From assembly GCA_034440635.1 (NCBI GenBank), contig JAOTON010001814.1, forward strand, positions 1,612,001 through 1,676,000: a stretch of 64,000 bases of DNA. The letters run 5' to 3'. Positions 55,397-64,000 of this stretch are shown here, piece after piece. This DNA comes from Lepas anatifera (Eukaryota; Arthropoda; Thecostraca; Lepadidae). The notes under the pieces are model-generated. The model made no database searches. It was not told the origin of the DNA and was given only the letters and a program-made list of their open reading frames with translations. The translations under genes were made by a program, and so were the position numbers. Numbering within the stretch: position 1 is the first letter of the stretch; each line of letters opens with the position of its first letter.

Positions 55397-56414
55397 CACG
55401 CACCCCGCTGGGGTCCCTTGCATGACGCGCCCAGCTTGGGGCGCGTTTTTCGCCCCCCCGTCCGTATCTCGATCCACACGAAAGCTAAAGGAAAATTACG
55501 GGAGGCGATCGAAAGCTCTTGACAAGACGAAGAAGAGAATTTATAACAATAATTTTTATGTCAGGTCAATATTGAGGTCAGCATAGGTCAAAGAATGCTC
55601 CATTGGCTTACAACAGAGCAGTGTACGTTTCCCTCTCTAGATCTGCCCTCTGGGGAGCTAGAGCAAATATTTATGCATCATTGGATTTCTCTTACCGTGG
55701 CGGATCGAATGATGTATAATAATATGACCTTGCTAGGTCAAATAGTCAAAATGACCTGACCTCGACCTAGGTCAGGGTCACAGAGTGACCTGGTATGGTC
55801 ATGTTGCATATCAATCGACTCCCCGTGACAATATAAACACAATGCAAGCAAAATGGGAGCTTTATCTCAATTCAGTGAGACGTTATTGGCAAAACAATCA
55901 CTCCCTGCTCCCGTGACCTGATATGACCTTTGAGAGGTCAGATGCTCAAAAACTCAACTTTATGGTCAAGATCGTGGTAAGAATAGACAGTTTGAGAATT
56001 TTCAGCCGTATCTATCCAGTATTTACTGAAAACGAGTCCATTCTATTTTTCACCATAGACTTATAATGGGGTGACCAAAAAATTGACCCCACCTTAGGTC
56101 ACCAATATCGAAATTCCGAGATAGCAGATTTTTAGACCCTAATGACATTATCATATTGTGGAAGTTTCAAACTGATCAGTTTGCTAATGTTCCCTGGGCG
56201 CTGCTTCAAACTCGTAATTTTAGGTTTTGAGGTCGGGTCACTTGACCCTAAATAGCTCCTTGACCTGACATGACCGTAACTTGAAAATTTCGTCAAACGT
56301 GCAAAGTTGATCCGGGATAAGTTACCGTAAGTTTCGTTGTTCTGCGTCTTTTTGTTTTTGAGCATCTGCGAAAAACCAGGAGGGGGCGAATTTCGCCCCC
56401 AGCAGGGCGCGTGT
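55397..56414 (-). mobile_element. piggyBac-like element, GGCGAATTTCGCC type
   Basis: TTAA at 55393-55396 and 56415-56418. Ends ACACGCACCCCGCTGGGG and, inverted, ACACGCGCCCTGCTGGGGG. Subterminal palindrome GGGGGCGAATTTCGCCCCC at the right; a related GGGGCGCGTTTTTCGCCCC at the left. The interior blocks run in the opposite direction to most other copies (ACCTTAGGTCACC at 56091-56103 followed by AGTTTCAAACTG), so it is inserted in reverse. TGACCT-rich, non-coding. Confidence 0.84.
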
Positions 56415-56418
56415 TTAA

Positions 56419-56899
56419 AAGCGAAACTTTACCTGTACGTTTCTAAAAATACTATGAAGACGTTATCTTGATCTTCTAAGGACGACTCACGAATTCCGTC
56501 TAACGAAAAAAATAAGATGAATTTTGAATATATTATACATATTTGAATTTTTCAAAACCACTAGAAATTAAAAACTCATGATTTTTACCGACTTTTTGAA
56601 ACTCACGCCACCCTTTCGGCTTTCTCTATAAGATTCAGCAATAAAAATAATGGAGTCGTTAATAGAAACCGAGTCCTGAGCCCCCAAACGTCCCGATCCC
56701 ACTTTCGTGAAGTCAACTGCGCGGCCCACCGTCTTGTGACTATCAAACATGGTCGAACCACGTGTGATAGTCACAGACGTTCAATCTAGGTACAAAGATT
56801 CCTCACAGTATCAAACGTCCCTGGTTAGGAAAAGGGTGCAATCAATGCTGGGATTGCTGGGACATAATGGTGACGTGCATTTGAAACCATAAATTGTAA
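56419..56899. other. No gene seen
   Basis: AT-rich sequence; a 68-codon minus-strand frame at 56568-56774 is unrecognised. Confidence 0.45.
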
Positions 56900-56907
56900 C
56901 CACTGCC

Positions 56908-57099
56908 CACAGGCGCAGGAACGGTGGGGGGGGGCAGGAGGCGGCTGCCTCCCAACTTTCGGACTGGGGGCAGTTCCCCCAACTTTGAGCCGATTACGGA
57001 TCTTTTCCGTTAACAAATCAAGTGATAGGCCGGATCATATCTGACCACAACAGCGGTGACAACTTTTTCCCCCAACTTGGAAAGGTTCCTGCGCCTATT
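56908..57099. mobile_element. hAT-type MITE (192 bp)
   Basis: Ends CACAGGCGCAGGAAC and, inverted, AATAGGCGCAGGAAC. Perfect 8-bp duplication CCACTGCC at 56900-56907 and 57100-57107. The internal motif CCCCCAACTT occurs inverted near both ends. The 8-bp target fits hAT. Confidence 0.88.
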
Positions 57100-57116
57100 C
57101 CACTGCCCCATTCCTT

Positions 57117-57500
57117 AGCACGCCCCGGTATGAGGCCCCGGGCCACCTTCGTCGATGCGGGGGGTACCCGTCCCGCTACAATATTAGCTTGGAACTAAAA
57201 AAAAAACGGAAAATGGCGTTTCATAGCCCGCCTTCATCTCTACAAAAAAATGTTAATACAACTTTTTGGTGAGACTACTTTTGGGGTCTCGAAAAGCCAA
57301 AGTATGTTTCCATAAGAATACAAAGGTAACATATTTTTGTATCATAACGGCTTACAGAATATAACAAGAGGAAAATTATTGTCATAACTAGAATCCTCCC
57401 GTCAAGCCAAAATGAATGATGTATTGAATGGCCTTGTCAAACTAAATCTTAAAAATTCACTAGTTTGACCTGACCTGAGGCCAATTTAAGATCAACACCG
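57117..57500 (-). mobile_element. piggyBac-like element fragment
   Basis: TTAGCACGCCCCGGTATGAG at 57116, with CCGGGCCACCTTCG and GGGGGGTACCCGTCCC, resembles an end of the TTAA family. Further on, GTTTGACCTGACCTGAGG (57464-57481) fits the interior. No second end is seen; probably truncated. Confidence 0.5.
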
Positions 57501-57638
57501 GTCCTACTGCATATAATTCAAATTGCGGTGGCCAGGCAAATATGATGACGTAAAGAATTATAGTTTTATCATTTTCAAATTCTGGCTCCAGAATCTGAAT
57601 TTGGTTACTTCAATGATAAATTTGACACTGCCAGCCAC

Positions 57639-57821
57639 GTGAAGCATGTGCTGAAACAAGAAGTATATAAAGTAGCCACTAAGCTCAGAAAACGCTTTGA
57701 TAAGGCCATCACAATAAAAGGAACCCAGAAGTTTCACAAGTTCGTCCCAGTTAATTCAAAGACCATTCTCGTGCAGGAGGTCTCGACTGCTGAGGGACAG
57801 AAGGCTCGAGTTTCACATTGA
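57639..57821 (+). other. Unrecognised 60-codon frame with protein-like composition
   Basis: MKHVLKQEVYKVATKLRKRF then DKAITIKGTQKFHKFVPVNS. The Lys-rich sequence and KFHKFVPVNSKTILV look like real protein, possibly part of a transposon-encoded ORF extending upstream (FDTASHVKH). I cannot assign a family; no splice sites or element ends were found. Confidence 0.3.
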
Positions 57822-57876
57822 ATGTAAGCAAGGGCACCGCGTGACGGAGTCGTTCTCTCAATCCGTGGGTTAGATC

Positions 57877-58333
57877 TTAAAGGGAATGTGGCACCTTCAT
57901 AACGTGATTTTAATTGAGATAGCAAAGTTGTAAAGCAAGTCAGAAAACCCGGTACTCCATATATCATTTGTCTTGGAACTCGATATTTCCGTAGAAAAAA
58001 GCTAAAACCTACTTGACACCTACCCCTCATCTACCCCTCACCGGGCGGCCATTGTTGTGAGCTGCTGGTGTGACGACATATGCTGACGTCACGATAAGCA
58101 TCAGCCAATTGAAGCCCTTAAAGTGTTTCAAGTATGGTAGTGGTTGCCAGATCATGACATCATCCACAGGCAGATATTTATTTCTTTTCCTAGAGGAGTA
58201 TTTTAAAAATCAAAATATTGCGCTTAATGTACATTTTTCAGAGAAATCATGAGTGGTTTCATTATTTCCGGCTGAAAGTACGCCTAATTACACTAAATTC
58301 CAGGATTCGACCAAGGTGCCACATTCGCTTTAA
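57877..58333 (+). mobile_element. 0.46-kb non-autonomous TIR element with TTAA ends, second copy
   Basis: TTAAAGGGAATGTGGCACCT at the left and AGGTGCCACATTCGCTTTAA at the right. It is collinear with 3770-4214 in the same orientation. It carries about 10 bp (GTCACGATA region after CATATGCTGA) missing from the other copy. Non-coding. Confidence 0.9.
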
Positions 58334-58396
58334 GTAAAGCAGCATGTCCTGATCTCACATTTTGAAAAGCGGCTGTCTGCGTGTACGTTGTGTGGG

Positions 58397-58665
58397 CTTA
58401 GGCGGATCCAGGGGGCAAAGGGGGCACGTGCCCCCAATCGACCCTTGGCGCCCCCTGAAATGGTCACGGCGCCTCCCTGAAAGGTCGATAGCGCCCCCTG
58501 AAATGTCACTTCTCACCCCCCCCCGAGGATGCGAAAACTGGCGCCCACCGATAGGTTTTGGCGCCCACCTGATAGGTTTTGCCGGTCAAAAGTGTCGCCC
58601 CCTGGTCTGAATGGCGCCCCCCCGAAGGTGCCCCTCCCCGATCGGCAATCCTGGATCTGCCTATG
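58397..58665. mobile_element. hAT-type MITE (269 bp)
   Basis: Ends CTTAGGCGGATCCAGG and, inverted, CATAGGCAGATCCAGG. Perfect 8-bp duplication TGTGTGGG at 58389-58396 and 58666-58673. The interior repeats GCGCCCCCTGAAA-like strings. The TIR is related to the CAGTGGCGGATCCA type at 16474. Confidence 0.9.
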
Positions 58666-59020
58666 TGTGTGGGTCTTCATTTATGATGTTTGCTTTCTAA
58701 GATACATTGAACTGGGATACATTAGACTTTTTAGAGTAGGGGTGAAGAAAGAAAACTACCTAAAACAAACTCAAGACAACAGCAATAACACGATATCTTG
58801 CTGCTGCATATTGTAGCAAATGCACCAGTGTCGGAACTGTTACGAATGTACCCAGCAATGCATTTGGGTTTTGGAACGGCTCAAATTTTTCTGTTAGCAA
58901 GAGTAATCTTCACACCAGATCAAGTTCCTCCGCAATGTCCCCGATGCGCAGTCTTCTTCGTTTTCCCTCCCCGTTGCAACACTATACAAACCGGACGCGT
59001 CTATGTGGCAGTTGGGAGCA

Positions 59021-60316
59021 GAGATGGCATACGCTACGTTACGCTACCGAACTACGCTACGTTACGGTTCGATTTTGGCCAAAACTACGCTACGGAATAA
59101 CGCTACGTTATATTTCATCGACTACGGAGTTACGGTACTTTAGCTAGGGCTACGGTAAAAATATATCCTAGTACGGCATCAACATTTTGTTCACACGTTC
59201 ATACTTTGACCCTCGCCCCGGTAGGGGTGTTTGAACACCCCTCTCGGGTTTTCCGGTGGCACGAAAAAACGGCGGCACGAAACGCCGCCGTACTTGGTGC
59301 ACTTTATCCTTGATCAATGCCGCAGCTTTCACCAAAATTTTAAGGTTGGGTCATCTCAGGTCAGGTCACCAGAGCAGATTAAGCGACTTCACCTCCAAAA
59401 ATGTTTAAGGTGTCATAAGTAAGAAGGGGTGAGTCTATCGGATTGAAACTTATACACTTGATGGACCTACCGAGTTCTACAACATATATTCCGGGATTTT
59501 TTATATCGATGGCCTAAGGTCAGGTACGGAGCATGACCTTTTCGTTGGAAATGCATGGGAAAACGGAAATTGGGCTGCATTTGTGTAGGTAAGGCTGAGA
59601 ATACCTTCATATTCCCCAAAATCGTAGTATCCTGGGCTTCTTTCTAGGTTCCTGTTGCAATGTTTTACCTGTGACCTCTGAGAGGTCACCTGGGCTACTT
59701 TAGCAGTTTTCAGACTTGGGTTAATAACTTTGCAGGAAATGACGATTAAACTTTTATTTTGATACCATTACGTTGAAATTGCTGCTACGAGTATATTGAG
59801 GTGCATATTGACTATGCTAGACTAGGTAGTGGCCTTGACCTGAGTTGATGTGTGACCTGATGACCTGATGTGTGTGACCTGATGTGTGTGATCAGTGGTC
59901 GAGAATTCTGGTCACCAGTTGAAAACAAATTTACGAATCGAAATCAACCGACTCCTATTTTTTACATGCCCAAAAACGTGTCCGTGATCCACACTACCAC
60001 CAAAATGTCTTAATCTTAATTGACAGCGATTTAATGCATTTCTCGTGAAATTGTTTTAAGTTTGTAATTTGTAATGGTTTGGTCGTTATTTTTTCAAATT
60101 TTATCACTTTTATTTCAAATTTAGAATTGAGCGGTCGTTACCGAAACCTTGGTACCGGATCGATCAGAGGGTATATAATATATGACGGAACTTTTTCGTA
60201 GTACGCTACGATATGTAATTTTGGGTAGTACGCTACAGAACTCGCCCAGTAGCTCTTTATTTCCAGAGTTAAGGCTACGGAAAATGATTTGCAGGTAGCG
60301 TAGGCAATCTCTGGCA
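59021..60316. mobile_element. TIR element with ACGCTACG repeats, carrying a nested element
   Basis: CAGAGATGGCATACGCTACG at 59021 faces, in inverted form, CAGAGATTGCCTACGCTACC near 60316. Both ends continue into short CTACGTTACGG/TACGCTACAG repeats (59030-59165; 60180-60300). A piggyBac-like element sits inside (59210-59880). The terminal CAGAGAT is hAT-like, but no 8-bp duplication could be read, so the superfamily is tentative. Confidence 0.6.
59210..59880 (+). mobile_element. piggyBac-like element, GTGTTTGAACAC type, 3'-truncated
   Basis: TTGA (59206-59209) then CCCTCGCCCCGGTAGGGG, palindrome GGGTGTTTGAACACCCC, hairpin CGGCGGCACGAAACGCCGCCG, and interior blocks collinear with 25381-26362 (TGGGTCATCTCAGGTCAGG, CCTGTGACCTCTGAGAGGTC). 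The right end is missing; similarity fades after TGACCTGATGTGTG near 59880. Confidence 0.78.
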
Positions 60317-61786
60317 CCAGCCACTCTCCGACTGGGCTGGTGGCTGCTGAAGGTGGGCTTGTCGGGTGTGGTGTCTTGCTGTTGACTCCATTCTTTCTAT
60401 TTGCAATATATGTAATTTAACACGCGCAGTGGAGGGGACCCTAGTACACTCCTCCTCCTCCACCTATACTTCAGGTGTCAAACCGTTCGCCGCCGAAACG
60501 ATACTTGGCTACATTTAGAGTCATGGCGCGTCAATTGATAATAGTTTGAAACCGATCGAAATTTTTACTGATAGATTTTAGTCAGACCTAATTTTGAGGC
60601 CGTCACAACCGCGCGTCGCAAAGTTTGCCTGCAATATAGACCGATGGTGACGTCTAACGTCATATAATCGGTTTATGTAGATAACCCATGAAGGTCGGTA
60701 GAGTCCAAGTCAGGTCATTCACCCCAGTATTCTGGTATATGGCATTATTCGTATGGCGTATGTTGTGTGACTTCATAGTTATGGCTGCATACCGTTAAAT
60801 ATCGCTAGCTCCGGCGTTATATTTTCTTAGGGCAAATACAAGAAAACAGACAATTGTGCGTACCCGGCTCCGGTATCATCCTTGCACCTATTACGGCTGG
60901 TGCCGCGCCACAAACTCTACTGGTACTGTAGTTCCTTCGGCACCTTCGGCTGGCGCCACGCCTCCGCACCCCACGCCTCCGACCCAACTGCCTGGCGTCC
61001 CGGCCCCGCGCCTCGCCGGCGTGGTCCAGCGCGGTTGGTGACGTCACGCTGGTGCCGCCGCTGTACCAACACACCATTCTCGGGGTTTGAGAAGAGTCTT
61101 AGTATATTGAAGTCGAACTAGCGACGACGACGTCTTCCGAACTGCGACGGCTAAGCGCTGTATATTTGTTACTTGCATGACTACGCGTTCAAACGCTCTA
61201 GAACGCTCGCTCCCGAGTCGATGTCCCATGCCTCACGGGACTGCCGTTTTGAGACTCACAACTGAACTGTGTGCGTATATGGCCGCTGTTTTCCATTAAG
61301 TGAAAAATTTACCTAGGTGCGGTCACGTATGAACCATTTTGCAGATTTCAGTTTTGCTTGTGACTCGTAGTTTAATTGGAACTGAAGTTTTTGTTTTTAA
61401 CCACACTCGAAAGTGACATGACCTGTGGCTCTGTTCTGAACGAATATCCGCAAACCGTATACTGCCTCGGTGAGAATATGTCATACCCAACTACTCTGAA
61501 CTTGCTCAGTGCATGGGAATGTGATGTACTTGCCTCCACCCTTGCGTGGCGCTTGTGCGTATCTTGAATCATTGGACCTCCGGGCTGGTGGTAGACAGAG
61601 CCCCAAACGCCCTTTGATCTGTATGTTCAACGAATGGTGTAACAACCCAGTGGTTTAAGTTGATATGGTGTGATGCGCTGTCCTCCATTATTGTTCACCT
61701 GATGGGCCATGTTCCCGCTTGTTTCGGACGTTATCTCCTGTTCTCAGGGTCAGGGGCTCGGTCAATGGTGAGTTGGTGTTACCTGG
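60317..61786. other. No recognised gene; GC-rich island at 60880-61080
   Basis: A CpG-containing GC-rich patch (60880-61080) has overlapping frames on both strands (for example 60817-61077 minus) without a known domain or splice signals. The rest is unremarkable. Confidence 0.4.
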
Positions 61787-63556
61787 TTAGTTTTTTTTCT
61801 TTCGAAGGGCCCACACCAAGGCCAAGAGCTCGAGTTCCATCATAGCGTACCTTGATTCTGTGTCCGAAAGGAAGCGCGATCCACACTGGACAAGACGCCA
61901 TTTGTCCTTGTGCTGCTGCAGCAGTGCATATCCAAGGCCCTTGAGCCGTGCTGCGTCTGTTTGGAGCACCGTAGGAAGGTTGGGGTCGAAGTGCGCCAAA
62001 ACCGGTGGTGAAATCAAAGCAGACTTTACAGATTCAAACGCTGTCTGGTGATCTGGAGTCCGGGTAAAGCTGTTGCTGGGCTTGAACAGTGCGCGAAGTG
62101 CGTCAGCAGCTGAGGATATATCCGCTGAGAAATATCCAAGCTGCTGGACGAGGCCCATGAATGACCTCAACTCGGTTATATTGGTGGGCGTCGGAAACTT
62201 GCTGATGGCTGCGACCTTTCCTGGATCAACTTGTCTCCCATCGGCAGAGATTTGGTAGCCGCAGTACGAGACCTCCGTCTTGGCACTCACGAACTTGTTC
62301 TTGTTCAACGTGATGTTGTGCTTGCGGCAGCGGTCTAGAAGACTTCGCAAGTGGCGCTCGTGGTCCGCGAGGCTCTCGCTGAAGACCAGGATATCATCGA
62401 CCAGCTTTACGTAGTTACTGAGTCCCTGCAGAGCAGCATCGCCTCGTCGGCAATACTCGTCACCTGTGGACGTCAGGCCCATCGGGGCCCTCAGGAACTC
62501 GAACCGCCCAAAGAGGGTAATGAAAACGGTGAAGCGCTGGCTGTCCTCCTCGAGGGGCAGCTGCCAGTAACCACTTTTGGCATCCAGTGTGGCAAAATAC
62601 TTAGCACCAGTAGGAACGTGGGTGACCACTTCCTTAGGCGTCGGCAACGGGTGAAGAGGTCACTGTACGAACTCATTCAACTTCGTGAGGTCAACGCATA
62701 TCCTCACACTCCCGTCAGACTTAGGAACGAGCGACATCGGGTGGCACCAGTCAGAGGGCTCATAGCCTAGTGGTGCTATGATGCGTTGTTGCACCATATT
62801 GTCGAGCTGTAGTTTGACGTCATCACGCCAGGCGCAGGGAACTGGCCTTGCTCCACGCACAGCAAATGGCTTAGCATCCTCTCTGATGTGGATGACCATA
62901 GGCGGGTCCACCATAGGTTTCAGGGAATCATCGGCATCCGAAGTGAAGATGTCTTGGTACTCATCCAAGAGGCGTTGCCGCAGGCTCTCCGGCCCTGACG
63001 TCAGCCGAGATGCACTCACAGGAGATACGTTACTTTGAAAGGTCTCAGACTGAGATTTTCCGGGAACTGGTTCTGGGTAATGCTGTGGAAGGATGTGGAG
63101 CTCACTCACCGTATACCACGCCAGCAGGAGCCCTCTTGATTCATCAAAGACGTGCATCGTTGTGGTTGCTGCTTTGTCGTACAGGCGCACAGTGGCCTGA
63201 AATGTTCCGATGCAGTGTATTGGTTGTCCATTTGCAGCTGAAACTTCCATTTTTGGAGGTCTTTCGAGCTGCTCACAGCGTACACCAAGTCTGCGAGCGG
63301 TGTCGACGCCGATCACGTTGATCTCGGCTCCCGAGTCTGGGCAGGCATCGACAGTGCCGAGGCAGACTCCTGAAGAGTCGAACATCTCAACAGCTATTCT
63401 TGGAGCCCGCAGTGTGTGTTGTAGGCTATTAACAACTATCCGTGGCACGGAAGTTTGAAATCGTTGCCGGTTTGGCGAATTTCGTGGTGGTTCCTCTCCA
63501 GAAACTTCCGGCCTTTTCGCATACTTCTTCTTGCCAACCTTCGACAAGTGACCCAC
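61787..63556 (-). pseudogene. Ty3/gypsy pol: protease, RT, RNase H
   Basis: Two collinear open frames (63556-62660 and 62647-61787) are separated by a single TGA and read as one pol. The protease active site is D-S-G-A. The RT Asp pair sits in VDDIL, and PMGLTSTGDEY precedes it. RNase H begins FDPNLPTVLQTDAA. Apart from the stop and the missing integrase the domains are well kept, so this copy is not very old. RT copies the element RNA into cDNA inside virus-like particles; without integrase this copy cannot integrate. Confidence 0.9.
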
Positions 63557-64000
63557 ATTGCCACAGGTGAAGCAAGTCTGATTTGCAGCCCGACAGTTGT
63601 TCCTCGAACGGCCGGTCCGACCGCAGCGATTGCAGGACTGCTCTGGACCTCCAAGTGGGGGGCGCTGCTGGTACCGCGCTCACGGCGCCGATACACGCTG
63701 CAGACTGCTTGCTTCCCCATTGCCAAATTTTGAAGGGCTTCGTCGTTAGCGCGGACAGATTCCTCTGAACGGCAGATATCTACTGCCTTCAGGAGTGGTG
63801 GGAAAGGGCGGCAAGCCAGGAGCTTGCGCCGTGTCTCTTGATCCCGTCTCCCCGACATGATCCGGGTAGTCAATCTCTGGTCCACGCAGTCTTCACAGAG
63901 CTCAGCGTCGGCGGCCAATTCCTTCAGAGCAATAAGGAATGAATCGAAGGGCTCACCCTCTTCTTAATGCGCTCTTCAAATCTTACGCGATTGACAGCGA
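61787..64000 (-). mobile_element. Ty3/gypsy retrotransposon, gag end to RNase H, partial
   Basis: Minus-strand order: gag C-terminus (63918 to about 63700), two degenerate zinc knuckles (about 63640-63560; the first lacks its His, the second its last Cys), and protease with DACPDSGAEINVIG (about 63350). Then come RT with WCHPMSLVPKSDGSVRICVD and KLVDDILVF, and RNase H with LQTDAARLKGLGYALLQ and SRYAMMELELLALVWALRK, ending at 61787. One in-frame TGA (62660-62662) breaks pol after KLNEFVQ, and gag and pol are in different frames. Integrase and LTRs are absent: the sequence stops at an A-rich point right after RNase H, and the gag side leaves the window. Confidence 0.9.

Noticed and set aside
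60817..61121. Possible GC-rich exon on either strand
   Set aside because: Frames on both strands overlap, none has a known motif, and no splice sites frame it convincingly.

Overview
The window is a TE-saturated, intron- and intergenic-rich stretch of an invertebrate animal genome. Support for this: a spliced host gene fragment, LINEs of at least three clades, two tRNA-derived SINE families, hAT, piggyBac-like, PIF/Harbinger-like and Tc1/mariner-like DNA transposons, a Ty3/gypsy pol, a Penelope fragment, and many mini- and microsatellites. Nothing bacterial or organellar is present. The phylum cannot be fixed from this sequence; a large-genome protostome such as a chelicerate or mollusc would fit.

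Host gene. The only host gene I can support is on the minus strand. A first coding exon (53662-53564) and a second (41369-41210) have canonical splice sites, join in the same phase, and encode a short cytoplasmic head, a basic/TLEK motif and one membrane anchor, as in the N-terminus of neprilysin/endothelin-converting-enzyme (M13) metallopeptidases. If this is right, 41.4-53.6 kb is its first coding intron, filled with satellites, a LINE insertion and piggyBac-like elements. The catalytic exons are not visible in the window.

Layout. 0-8.3 kb: 21-24-bp minisatellites, TTAA-ended 0.45-kb elements and two SINEs. 9-12 kb: a decayed LINE with PHD finger, reverse transcriptase, CCHC knuckle and a degraded endonuclease end. 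12.2-16.4 kb: a Tx1/L1-like LINE with ORF1 and ORF2, its RT running in frame into a Penelope GIY-YIG fragment. 16.5-20.1 kb: a nest of three hAT elements and one SINE whose target duplications can all be read. 20.5-32.8 kb: piggyBac-like elements and a 6-kb inverted duplication whose arms differ by one piggyBac-like and one Tc1/mariner-like insertion. 34-38.6 kb: a TACGTA-rich higher-order repeat and a CR1-like LINE. 41.9-59.9 kb: more piggyBac-like elements, a LINE cut by a Harbinger-like MITE, GC-rich repeats, a 43-bp minisatellite and a 59-bp satellite. 61.8-64 kb: a Ty3/gypsy pol running off the window.

The least ordinary signal is the piggyBac-like non-autonomous family, with seven bounded copies plus end or partial fragments. 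Each sublineage carries its own subterminal palindrome, kept palindromic and matched at both ends although its sequence differs between sublineages. The interior is packed with AGGTCA/TGACCT hexamers. All coding remnants of transposons are broken or truncated except a possible intact ORF1; I see no active autonomous element.
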